Shown here in pieces: positions 12,690 through 22,958 of a stretch of 64,000 nucleotides of DNA. Source of the DNA: Paguma larvata (taxonomy: Eukaryota > Chordata > Mammalia > Carnivora > Viverridae); assembly GCA_030068075.1 (NCBI GenBank), contig CM057827.1:73546500-73610499 (forward strand), read 5' to 3'. Under the pieces are notes generated by a model that ran no database searches, was not told the origin of the DNA, and saw only the letters and a list, made by a program, of their open reading frames with translations. Position numbers and translations under genes: made by a program. Each line of letters starts with the position of its first letter. The stretch's first letter is position 1.

Positions 12690-12915
12690 TATAGGATAAT
12701 TTGGAAATATCTAGTAATGTTGAAGATTTGTACCCTTCATGATTTAGCAATTATTCTTAGGAATACATTCTGGAGAACCTCTAGCACATATTTATCCACA
12801 AAAATGTTCATTTTAATATCGTTTATAACAGCAAGCACTGAAACAAGCTGGGTCTCTATTCACAAAAACTGACAGATTGGCAATGTATTCATAAAATTGA
12901 GAAAACTGCAGCATT
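12690..12915 (+). mobile_element. Old L1 3' end fragment
   Basis: The order matches the L1 ORF2 terminus and 3' UTR in decayed form: AATATCTAGTAATGTTGAAG, then ...GATTTAGCAATTATTCTTAGG..., AAAATGTTCATTTTAATATC and AACAGCAAGCACTGAAACAA. The coding frame is lost. Confidence 0.6.
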
Positions 12916-12930
12916 AAAATGAACTAAAAC

Positions 12931-13146
12931 AGGGGCACCTGGGTGGCTCAGTCAGTTAAGCATCCAAATTTAGCTCAGGTCATGATCTCATGGCTTGTTG
13001 GTTAGAGCCCCACATTGGGCTCTGTGCTGACAGCTCAAAGCCTGGAGCCTATTGAGGATTCTGTGTCTCTCTCTCTCTCTGCCCCTCTCCTGTTCGTTCT
13101 GTCTCTGTTTTTCTCTTTCTCAAAAATAAATAAACATTAACAAAAT
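12931..13146 (+). mobile_element. Carnivore tRNA-derived SINE
   Basis: The head GGGGCACCTGGGTGGCTCAG begins at the left and the element ends in (CT)n and AAAAATAAATAAAC. Target-site duplications of 15 bases with two mismatches are at 12916-12930 and 13147-13161. Confidence 0.95.
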
Positions 13147-13161
13147 AAAATTAACTAAAAG

Positions 13162-13948
13162 TATGTGTATGACTATTGATAACTGTCCCAAATAAATTAT
13201 TTAGTGGAAAACATCTAAGTGCAAAAGAATTAAATAAACATACAAATCCAGGCTATTTCTTTGCGGACACATTCTTGTGAGTAAAAGTATAAAATAAGTC
13301 ACAAGGATGTTAAATACCAAACTCAGGTTAACTCTGGAAAATTAGTTTGGGCTGCTATATAAGATGCTCCAACTAACAATTGTAGGAGGGGAAAAATCAT
13401 TTTTCCCTTTACCATCCTAGGTTTATTGACTAGGGCCCTGAACATTAAACTAACAAAAGACAGATAAACAAGAGAAAAACATGCAGAGGTCTATTAACAT
13501 GTGCATTGCATCTCTACATGGGAGCACTCAGAAATGAGTAACTCAAAGGGGTAGTTAGAACTTGGTGTTATATAGTATTTTAAAAGAACTATGAATTTTA
13601 AAGAAGGGACAAGGCAAAGGAAAAGGTCTCTGAATTTCCAAGGCAGCAAACTGTGGGAAGGCAAATACACAGAGAAAATAATAAAACATAAAGTAACTAA
13701 CATTTTAGTAAGTTTGTTATATAGATTACTTTGGTGATAGCCCTGGGCTGAAAAGGATTTAGAGTTGTCTGTGATGATTAACTTCTATCTTTCCCAGTAG
13801 AGAGAGGATATGGGGACATCTTTATAAATTTATGTCCTACTTTTAGGCAAATGGTGGGGAGAGTACAGAGCTTTTCTTATATCTGCTTCTCAGTTCCCTT
13901 CAGCTCAAAATGATTCAGATACCAAAGTGGTATATTTTGGGGTGGTAC
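13162..13948. other. Intergenic DNA, no gene seen
   Basis: AT-rich, unassigned sequence between a SINE and the large dinucleotide satellite. Confidence 0.5.
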
Positions 13949-14355
13949 ACACACACACACACACACATATATACATATACACACACACATATACACACAT
14001 ATGTGTATATATACACACATATACATATACACACATTATACACACATATATACATGTATGTATACACATACATATACATGTATGTGTATACATATGCGTG
14101 TATATGTGTGTATACATACATGTATATATGTGTATATATGTGTATATATGCGTGTATATATGTATATATGTGTATATGTGTATATATGTGTGTATATGTG
14201 TATATATATGTGTGTAGATACATACACATGTATATATACGTGTATATGTGTATATATACATATGTATACACATGTACGTATATGTATATACATACACACA
14301 TATATATGTGTATATGTATATATATGTGTGTATATCTAATATATATATAATATAT
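13949..14355. repeat. Long alternating purine-pyrimidine satellite (CA/TA/TG)
   Basis: About 400 bases of CA, TA and TG steps. The left part is mostly (CA)n/TACACA, the right part mostly (TG)n/TATG, so the two halves are near-complementary. Overlapping open frames on both strands are a by-product of the repeat, not genes. Confidence 0.97.
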
Positions 14356-14504
14356 ATTTAGGATTGGGGTGGCATATTCTGATACCTTTCAGAATGTTTT
14401 AGTCCTAATGAAAAGAAAGGAAATATGGTAAACATTAAAATTTCACAAAGATGAACACCATAAAGAAAGATATTAATAGTTCTATTTATTTTCAGTGTAC
14501 TTGA

Positions 14505-14665
14505 AATGTTTAAAATCATTTTACACAAGGAAGGTTAAACAGAGATTCAGAGAGTTAAGTCATTTGTCCAAATACTTATTCTTAGTGTTTGACAGAACTG
14601 AGATCGAGAATCCATGTCCTCTAAGTTCTAATTATTTACCCTTTCCTCCATCTACACCATGTGTT
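14505..14665 (+). mobile_element. MIR-type ancient SINE
   Basis: The core GATTCAGAGAGTTAAGTCAT followed by TTGTCCAAATA and later GAACTGAGATCGAGAATCCA follows the MIR order of elements. Confidence 0.65.
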
Positions 14666-15750
14666 CTAGAAGCAAGGACACAGTGTGTCCTTCCATTAAA
14701 ATCAAAGCATTTCACATTTAGGCAAGAAATGTATTTTTCCATACATTTTCCCTAGAGTAGCTGGTTTAGTTGTGTAGAATTCATGGAAGATATTTAATCA
14801 CATACTGGCCAAGAATTGAATGACCCTGTCTTTTCCTCCTATGGTCCTCATTGCAATTGTCAATAACGTGGGACATTACTTACTTTGTTCCATTGGGCAT
14901 ATGTAATGGAAGGTATTAATAATAATCCCCATTGGAAGATGAAACTTGGCTATCTAATATTAATTTTCCAAAGCTTCAATTAGTCAATTAGATAAAACCA
15001 TAGTACTACTCCATTTGACAAAAGAAAAAGGCATCTATAAATATTGCTACAAGGAGGAGATTAATCCCACAACAGAAAACCTGAAAAATTCAATTTACAT
15101 CGATGATATGCATTATATCAGGTAGGCTATATCTGAAAATGATATACGTTAGAAATAAATTATGTCCACTTACAAATTCTATAATTACACTGTGCCTTAG
15201 AGAAGATCTATAAATAGGAGAAAGTGTATCAGAATTCAAAAAAAGTGAATCAAGATGAGGATGTTCAGGTTGTCTCAGCATGATTAGGAGAATTTGTTAG
15301 AAATTATGTACAAAGGTGAAGTTACCTTGGAAGATTATGACAAGCTCTACTTAAAAAACTCCATATCAACATTTTTGCCTATCACCTAAAGAAATAAAAT
15401 AAAATGCAAATCAAGACTATGTATTTCTTGGTGGACACGTGCCTATGTGGTAAAGCCATTTTAAAAAATCATGGGGATGTTAAATACCAAACTCAGGTCA
15501 AAGGTTTATAATTGGATATCTTTGCATTAATGATTTATTTTACTTACTCTGCATTTAAAGTAAATTAGCATTTATTTAACTTTATAGAATTAGAGTGCAA
15601 ATTTCTTCTAAGTATCTTACTTCTGTCACTTTTTAAAAAGTTGGTAAACAAAATATGATTTACTTTAATGCAACAAATGATGTTTTATGCTATGATTCAA
15701 AAGAATTATTTTATCCCCTTTGTATTTGCTGGTTTGATTATTGGCACGGG
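14666..15750. other. AT-rich intergenic DNA, no gene seen
   Basis: Nothing identifiable. The phrase TAAATACCAAACTCAGGT occurs both at about 13312 and 15481, next to diverged flanks, suggesting an old shared repeat. Confidence 0.45.
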
Positions 15751-15948
15751 TTTTTTTTTTTAAGTTTATTTATCTTGAGGGAGAGTAAGTTGAGGAGGCA
15801 CAGAGAGAGGGGGAGAGAGAGAAAGGATACCAGGCAGGCTCTGCACTGTCAGCACAGAGCCTGATGCAGGACTCAAACTCACAAACCATGAGATAATGAT
15901 GTAAATGGAAGTCGAATGCTTAACCAACTGAGTCATCTAGTCACCTCA
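15751..15948 (-). mobile_element. Carnivore tRNA-derived SINE, diverged
   Basis: Oligo-T followed by TAAGTTTATTTATCTTGAGG at the left; AACTGAGTCATCTAGTCACC, a mutated head complement, at the right. Confidence 0.85.
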
Positions 15949-16430
15949 GGCATTAATATTTTAATGATTTAAGTATCAGCTTGTATTACTAATGAGATGG
16001 AATATTCTTGTTCCATGTAGAAATGAAGTTTATGTAGGTTGCTTATGATTTGCAGAGTTGAAGGTCATTCACTGGGAAGGTCTTTGTGCACAGATTATAA
16101 GGCAGAAATATTAAATAACTGACAGATGTGAGGTGAAATATATATCAGTTAACACTAAAACACATTCATGGGAAATATTCCATGCACGTTTATATACCAA
16201 GTCTCGTGAATGATACATAAGAAGCAGGAGAATACTAGAATCACCGAACACGTCAGGGAAAGAATATCTACACAAAAGCTCTTTGGGAGAGTACATGATC
16301 TACATATGAGCAAAGTGCTACAGCAACATTAAGAAATAAATTTCAACTTAAGCCTCTAGGAAGGCTTTTAGAGGAGGTAACATCTGCACTGGAACAGATT
16401 ATCTGTGAAGGACATCAGAAAATGAATACA

Positions 16431-16642
16431 GGGGTGCCTGGGTGGCTCAGTCGGTTGAGCGTCCAACTTCAGCTCAGGTCATGATCTTGTGGTCCATGTG
16501 TTTGAGCCCTGCATCGGGCTCTGTGCTGACAGCTCAGAACCTGGAGCCTGTTTTAGATTCTGTGTCTCCCTCTCTCTCTGTGCACCTCCTCTGCTCACTC
16601 TCTCTCTCTCTCTCAAAAATAAACAAACATTAAAAAAATAAA
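16431..16642 (+). mobile_element. Carnivore tRNA-derived SINE
   Basis: Head GGGGTGCCTGGGTGGCTCAG, tail (CT)n plus AAAAATAAACAAAC. Target-site duplications AGAAAATGAATACA (16417-16430) and AGAAAATGAATATA (16643-16656). Confidence 0.95.
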
Positions 16643-16656
16643 AGAAAATGAATATA

Positions 16657-17578
16657 AAGTGTTCATCGGCTTGATAAATATTGAATAGTCTGGTTTTGGT
16701 TAGAGAATAGCAAGTGGAATAAGTAGAAGCGGACCATAATATATGGTTGGCTGTCATGCTAAGGACATTAAATTTTACTCTTTTTTTACTTCAAGGAGTG
16801 ATGAGATGTTACAAATGGGAGAGTGAGGTCCAGGAAAAAGTAAGTTTACAACCTGGAAGAATACTGACCGTTACATGGTGAAGGAAGGTTTAAAGGGACA
16901 AAGAGCTGAACCGAGTAGAAAAATTGTGAACTGTGGTCTGAGATGGCTGTGTAATACTCACAACCAATAAACTGCCAGGAACATGTATGGATTACTGGCG
17001 TGTAGTGACAAATGGTGCTGCAAATTAGAGGTCATTGCAGCAGTGAACGGAAGGCCCAAGGATGAGGGAACAAAAAGAAGAGAGACTGATATGAACATAA
17101 AGTAAGAGAAAAGGAGAATAAGATGTGCAGAAGGGGAAGGAACAAATCTGGAAACCTAGGCCAGGTCTTCAGTGGAAATCTATTTGTAAGAGGCAGTGCA
17201 TGGATGAAGGAATAATACTATAAATTAAATAATAAAAAATTAATATTAATTAAAATAAATAAGATAAAAGTCCTGAGAGGAATACCAGGAGTTGTTTCAT
17301 TGGAGTATAACAAAATTAGCTATCATAACCAGGTCTTTGAAAATATTTGATAAATAAAGCTTTCCTTACTGTGGTAGCAATAGGTATTTTTGAGTGTGAT
17401 ATGGTCTGAATAGGTAGAAAGCCAACTAAAGAAGGCAGAAGAATTGGGAAATTTTTCTTTCTTTTTATAGTGAGGGAGGCCTAGTTCTCTGATGATTCAC
17501 ACTGAGCCATTTGTCAGTATATGAAAAGATAAAATGACAGTGGGAGAGAGAGAAATGCAAGCTAAAAATGGCTTAACT
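16657..17578. other. Intergenic DNA, no gene seen
   Basis: A purine-rich stretch, partly resembling old interspersed repeat sequence that I cannot name. AT-rich simple sequence near 17215-17270. Confidence 0.4.
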
Positions 17579-17800
17579 TAGTGATTCTGAACTCAAGGTG
17601 ACTCCAGCCCTCCCTGATATTTGGCAATGTTTAGATACATTTTGATCATCACAACAAGGAAGTAAGTGCTACTGGCATCTAGCGTGTAAGGCCAAGGATG
17701 CTCCTAAACATCTTACAGTGTAAAGGACATCTTCATAACAAAGAATTATCCAAACCCAAATGTCAATAGTCCCCAGATTAAGAAACTCTGGGTTAAATGA
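17579..17800 (+). mobile_element. MER-type non-autonomous DNA transposon (hAT-like)
   Basis: It is a decayed copy of a common mammalian MER element with the phrases ATATTTGGCAATGTTTAGA, GTGCTACTGGCATCTAGCG and CAAAGAATTATCCAAACCCA. The ends AGTGATTCTGAACTC and AAGAAACTCTGGG look like worn inverted repeats. The exact family is not named. Confidence 0.6.
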
Positions 17801-17934
17801 AGAACTAATATTTCATAGTAGTTTGAAAGATAAGAATCAAGAGCATTTATTGAGGAGCACTTCAATTGTAACATAGTGCAAGCAGTATGGGTTTCATATC
17901 GTTCAGATTTAAAACTGTATAATACAGACTCAGA

Positions 17935-18085
17935 GAGAGCTCACCCTGAAGTCAAAGGTCTGAGTTCAAGTTATAGTTCTTGACTTTCCAGATATGTAAC
18001 TCTAGAGAAGTTATTTATCATCTCTATTACTCTGATTTCTTACTGCAAAACGAGATTAAGTGTGTTTATCGTGTAATATTATGGG
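17935..18085 (+). mobile_element. MIR-type ancient SINE
   Basis: AAGGTCTGAGTTCAAGTTA, then TATGTAACTCTAGAGAAGTT and a CTCTATTACTCTGATTTCTT segment follow the MIR core region. Confidence 0.65.
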
Positions 18086-19189
18086 AAAATACAATTACTC
18101 TGCATAAATTATGTGGATATTACTAAATCATTAGTTTTCTTCTCTGTAGCTCCAGAATAATCACACCTTTCCCTCAGGTCTGTTGTACAGATCACTTGAT
18201 ATAACATAAACACAAACTTGTAACTCAACAGATGCTAGCAACAGGGTTTCAACAAATCTAAGCTTTCTTTTCCATTCCTTTATAGATTTAAAAAGTTTTA
18301 TTCATTGCTCACTAAAAAACTCTACCTCATTTGTTAATTTATATAAATACATCCATATAATAAACATTTTCATTAGGTAGAGTTCATTTTATATAACAAA
18401 TCCATACACTTAAGCAAGAACAATTTATTTTAGAAATGGGGAAACAGAGTCACATACAGGATAAGGAAATAACATAATATACAGTGTATTTCAGAATCTT
18501 CTCAACTATTCTTCTCATATTATTATAAATACTGATTAATTATTGCTAATGCATTCATTAAATTTTTACAAATCATCTTAAATCTATAGGCCACGAAAAT
18601 GTCTATCTGAAATGTGGACTAAATATGTTGCTCTGAATATTCTAGTCAGTACAGGAAATGATTCTGCACTTGAGGGCTTTCCTGTATGGCATGTAAATAC
18701 ATCGTAGGGGTGGAAAGCTTTTAGTTTTCCCTTCTAGGTTGACTGATATGATAATTAAGTTGATGTATAGCAGCTTAAAAGCAGAAAAGAAAATATAATT
18801 TTGTATGTATGGGAGACCCACAAAAAAATATAAGACTCAAAGAAGAGACCAAAGCAGAAAGATTTTATACCTTTTAGACAAAGCAACAATAAATTTATGA
18901 AGAATTGACATGACAAAGGGATTTGGGCTTGAGGTATTAAATTAGTGAATAAGTAATAGTCTTTTTTTCTAGGAGCCTTCTCAGCCCTAAGCTCCCTATG
19001 TCTGGTGATAAGGATGCCTTCTACCCTCTTGGTGTACAGAGAGAGTACCTTTCATACAGGAAATTTAGGGGAAAAAGGAAGGTCAGAGTGCTCTTCCTGC
19101 ACTGGCTATTTCTCAAATAACATTAATTCAATATAATCATATGTCAAAATGGTATATTTTAGGCTGGTTTTGTCATCCAAATAAGCAGC
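18086..19189. other. AT-rich intergenic DNA, no gene seen
   Basis: Unassigned. Weak MIR-like wording near 18425-18475. Confidence 0.4.
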
Positions 19190-19500
19190 TATATTGATGT
19201 ATGGATACAAAGTTTCAGATATTCAGGATGAGTAAGGTCTAGAGATCTAATGTACAGCCTAGTGACTTCAGCTAGTAATATCAAATCATATACTTGGAAT
19301 TTGCTGAGAGTAGATCTAAACTGTTCTCACAAACAAAAAAACCCACAAAAACAAAAACGGTAACTATGCGAGGTAATGGATATGTTACTTTGATTGCATT
19401 AATCATCACACAATGAATGTATACATGTATCAAAACACCAAACTCTATGCCTTAAATATATGTAACTTTTGTCAATTATAACTCAATAAAGTTGGTGGGA
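19190..19500 (+). mobile_element. Old L1 3' UTR
   Basis: It follows the 3' UTR order of an L1M-type element: AGGTCTAGAGATCTAATGTA, TTGCTGAGAGTAGATCTAAA, GGTAATGGATATGTTACTTT, and the end TCAATTATAACTCAATAAAG. Confidence 0.65.
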
Positions 19501-19954
19501 AAAATGAAAGACTTGGGGTATATCCTAGGGACTTAGGAAGACTGGTTTCATGTATGAAATAAACAGGCAGTGAAAGGTATCTGTGCCCTCACATGGGGCT
19601 AAGACTACATCACCATCAAATTCTTACTAAAACTAGTCAAATTAATTGTCAGAACTAATATGATTTCCTAAAATAGAACTTCTAGAAAGTTTTTCCAGTT
19701 CAATGAAATTAGATTTGTATAGCAGGGCTCTGTCTTCACAGAAAAAAAAGCAATGAGATGTGGATTTAAGCTAATTATTAGGGTTACTCTGATTCCAAAC
19801 AAAATATGTTTTTCGGAGCATGTGGCATTTATAACTCAATAATTTTTCCCTCAGTGCAAAAAATCCTAAAACGACTATTCTTTTTTTAATTATGAAGGAA
19901 TATTAATATGGTCATGGAAAGTAGTAAGCAAGGAATCATAAGTTGGCCTAAATC

Positions 19955-20100
19955 TAATTTTTTTTCTCATTTTATTGAGAAATAATGACATATGTCACCG
20001 CATAAGTTTAAGGTGTGTAGCGTGATGGTTTGATTTACACATTTTGAAATGATTACCACAATAGGTTTATTTAATACCCACTGTCTTATACACATACATT
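19955..20100 (-). mobile_element. Old L1 3' end, antisense
   Basis: TTTTATTGAGAAATAATGAC at the left, then GAAATGATTACCACAATAGG, matches the complement of an L1M 3' UTR. Confidence 0.55.
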
Positions 20101-20479
20101 AAAAAGAAAAAAGATTCTTCTTGTAATGAGAACTTTTAGGATCTATCTTTTAACAATATCCTGGCCTAAACCTAATTTTGACCAGCAAAGGCAATGAATA
20201 AAGAAAATTTAGGTACTACTCCTAAATAATCAAGTAGAAATGAGTTTTAGATAATTAAGGTAAAGTTATAATGTGCATTTTAAGAAATTATACAGATGAA
20301 CAACTGACAGACTGGACTGTTTAACTATAGACCCAGATAATATATAAGAGTAACCCCTTAGTAGAAACTATCTAAACTGTGTATGATTCCCACAATAGCA
20401 GTCAGGTAAAATTTTGTTAAAAGGAGGTATTTAACATATTAAGAACATTTATTATAATTATTTTGATAGAAAAATGTCA

Positions 20480-20605
20480 TAAGCTATTATCCTTAAATTT
20501 CAAAGCCTTCTGTAAGGTAGGCATTTTTTACCACCTCCTATCTTTTTTGAAATGTAGAATTAAAACTCAGAAAAAATAGTCTAAAGTCATCAGTGTGACT
20601 TTACA
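20480..20605 (+). mobile_element. MIR-like ancient SINE fragment
   Basis: GTAAGGTAGGCATTTTTTAC, then AGAATTAAAACTCAGAAAAA and a TCATCAGTGTGAC end resemble a worn MIR core. Confidence 0.4.
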
Positions 20606-21010
20606 TCATACAATACACATCAAGCCATGGCTATCTCTTGGAGAGTTAAAGAGAATGTTACACTTAAGAAGATTACAATTCATGATGAAAAATGACCATA
20701 ACAACAACAGATGTAAATTATTTTTGTCAATCTACAAAGCCTATGGAACTGGCTTTAAGTCACTCTTGTGATCACGAGTAAGCTCATGGATAAGCTTTAT
20801 TACTACTGTCTAGCTTTGTTAAGACTTTCCAACACTCCAGAGGTTCTAATGAAATGATAAAATTATTTAGTGTTATTTAGACATTGTCCTAAGTCTTTTC
20901 TACTCTCCAGATATATTTTCATGGTATCTTAAAATATTTTTATTTAGCGAATACGTATTATATATGGGATCTCAGAATCCTTTGCATAAGTCTATGGTTC
21001 ATAATTCTGA

Positions 21011-21036
21011 TCTTTTCCTATTTCCCCTCCCTTAGG
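21011..21036 (+). promoter_or_regulatory. Candidate 3' splice site before OR4K5
   Basis: A long pyrimidine tract (TCTTTTCCTATTTCCCCTCC) ends in CTTAG with the AG at 21034-21035. The coding exon would begin at 21036, leaving about 33 bases of 5' UTR before the ATG. Confidence 0.65.
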
Positions 21037-21068
21037 ACTGTTCTAAAGCCTGTCTGCAGCCTGGATCC

Positions 21069-22040
21069 ATGGATAAGGTCAATTCTTCAGTGGTGTCTGA
21101 ATTTGTATTGCTGGGACTCTCTAGTTCTCAGGATCTCCAGTTTTTCTTTTTTGTTTTCTTCTCGGTGTTATATGTGGTTATTGTGCTGGGAAACCTTCTC
21201 ATTATCATTACAGTAACCTCTGATAACAGCCTGCACTCCCCCATGTACTTCCTCCTGGGAAACCTCTCCTTTGTGGACATCTGTCAGGCTTCTTTTGCTA
21301 CCCCTAAGATGATTGCAGATTTTCTGAGTGAACACAAGACCATCTCCTTCAGTGGCTGCATAGCCCAGATTTTCTTCATTCACCTTTTTACTGGAGGAGA
21401 GATGGTACTACTTGTCTCCATGGCCTATGACAGATATGTAGCTATATGCAAACCCCTACACTATGTAGTCATCATGAGCCAAAGGACATGCACTTTCCTG
21501 GTAATGGTCTCCTGGGCTGTGGGCTTGGTGCACACATTAAGCCAGTTATCATTTACTGTGAACCTGCCTTTTTGTGGACCCAATGTAGTAGACAGCTTTT
21601 TTTGTGATCTTCCTCGAGTGGCCAAACTTGCCTGCCTGGACTCTTACACTATTGAAATACTAATTGTAGTCAATAGTGGAATTCTTTCCCTAAGTACTTT
21701 CTCTCTCTTGGTTGTCTCTTACATTGTTATTCTTGTCACCGTCTGGTTTAAGTCTTCTGCTGCAATGGCCAAGGCATTTTCAACACTGGCTGCCCATATC
21801 ACTGTGGTAATATTGTTCTTTGGACCTTGTATCTTCATCTATGTGTGGCCTTTTACCACTTACCCTGTGGATAAACTTCTGGCCATATTTTACACCGTTT
21901 TCACTCCCATTCTAAACCCCATTATTTACACACTGAGGAACAGGGATATGAAGGCTGCCATGAGGAAAATTATGACTTATTACCTGAGACCCAGAAAAAT
22001 TTCTGAAATGCCACTCATAGTGAGGAATTTCCTTTATTAA
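21069..22040 (+). CDS. OR4K5: Olfactory receptor OR4K5 ortholog, intact, 323 aa
   Basis: A single-exon class II odorant receptor. Landmarks in order: NSS glycosylation site at residues 5-7, GN at 41-42, PMYFLL at 58-63, Cys97, MAYDRYVAIC at 118-127, Cys169, Cys179 and Cys189 of extracellular loop 2, SY at 217-218, KAFSTLAAHI at 235-244, PILNPIIYTLRN at 280-291. The C-terminal tail is about 15 residues longer than in the receptor at 6117 and runs through YYLRPRKISEMPLIVRNFLY (304-323). This tail, the start MDKVNSSVVSEF and the total length match my recollection of human OR4K5, and the next gene downstream is the OR4K1 ortholog, as in human. The start ATG is 34 bases after a splice acceptor. 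No internal stop or frameshift is seen. AATAAA at 22281-22286, about 240 bases after the stop, is a possible poly(A) signal. Ortholog naming is from memory, not from a search. Confidence 0.95.
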   Translation: MDKVNSSVVSEFVLLGLSSSQDLQFFFFVFFSVLYVVIVLGNLLIIITVTSDNSLHSPMYFLLGNLSFVDICQASFATPKMIADFLSEHKTISFSGCIAQIFFIHLFTGGEMVLLVSMAYDRYVAICKPLHYVVIMSQRTCTFLVMVSWAVGLVHTLSQLSFTVNLPFCGPNVVDSFFCDLPRVAKLACLDSYTIEILIVVNSGILSLSTFSLLVVSYIVILVTVWFKSSAAMAKAFSTLAAHITVVILFFGPCIFIYVWPFTTYPVDKLLAIFYTVFTPILNPIIYTLRNRDMKAAMRKIMTYYLRPRKISEMPLIVRNFLY

Positions 22041-22330
22041 GACAAAAGTCCTTCAAATTCCTCCAGTCAGTCCTCTGTCTAAAAATATTTTCAATATGTT
22101 CTTGTGGTTTGTCTCAACTATGGTGGAAGTGATGAAGGAGATGATATAGAGAGAATTTAATGGATATTGAACCTTTCCCCATATACAAACCAAAGGAAAC
22201 AAACCTTTCCCCATATACAACTAAAGCAAAAGCTATATATAAAAAATATGGAAAAATATATCATGATTGCTGGTTTTGGAAATAAAATATAGAATGACTA
22301 TAGGTGGACAGTATCAATGTCTTCATTGTT
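22041..22330. other. 3' flank of OR4K5
   Basis: It contains a 19-base unit (AACCTTTCCCCATATACAA) twice, at 22170-22188 and 22202-22220, and a possible poly(A) signal at 22281-22286. Confidence 0.6.
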
Positions 22331-22550
22331 TTAGTTGCAGGTAAATATGAATATGATGGGAAAAAAGGGAGCACCTGCTTCTTAGGTGAGTATAATTCTT
22401 TGGGGAGCATAAATTTAGACATTTTTCTGATCTTATGAGTTCAGTTGCAAGTATATGTGAATATGATGGGGAGAAAAAGGAGTACTTGATTCTTTGATGA
22501 GTGTAATTCTTTGGTGAGCATAAATTTAGACTTTTTATGATCTTATGAAT
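22331..22550. repeat. Two-copy 110-bp tandem duplication
   Basis: Copies at 22331-22440 and 22441-22550 share long exact blocks such as GTGAATATGATGGG-like and AGCATAAATTTAGAC, with scattered mismatches. It starts about 290 bases after the OR4K5 stop. Confidence 0.85.
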
Positions 22551-22765
22551 TTCCTAAATTATATGGCTATATATAGTCTATATATATGAATAGTATTTAG
22601 GAATCTGAAACTGAATTTTCCCAATCAGAAGAAAGCCATTCCATAGATATAAGTGCGAAGACTTAAGTGGAGATTCTTAGATGATGAAATACCTCTGCTA
22701 ATGTCAATTATGCCTATCCCATATTGTTTTCCAACAACTAATGATGCTTTAAAATGGACTATACA

Positions 22766-22958
22766 GGAGCGCCTGGGTGGCTCAGTCAGTTGAGCATCTG
22801 CCTTTGGCTCAGGTCAAGATCTATGGTTTGTGGGTTCGAGCTCTATCCTGGGCTCTGTGCTGACACCTTAGAGCCTGCTTCGGATTCTGTTTCCTTCTCT
22901 CTCTGCCCCTCTTCCACTCATGCTGTCTCTCTCAAAAATAAATAAACTTTTAAAAACG
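22766..22958 (+). mobile_element. Carnivore tRNA-derived SINE
   Basis: Head GAGCGCCTGGGTGGCTCAGT, tail CTCTCTCAAAAATAAATAAAC. Target-site duplication not clear. Confidence 0.92.

Noticed and set aside
13905..14350. Overlapping open frames of 87-146 codons on both strands
   Set aside because: All lie in the CA/TA/TG satellite and encode only Tyr/His/Ile/Thr/Val/Cys-rich low complexity.
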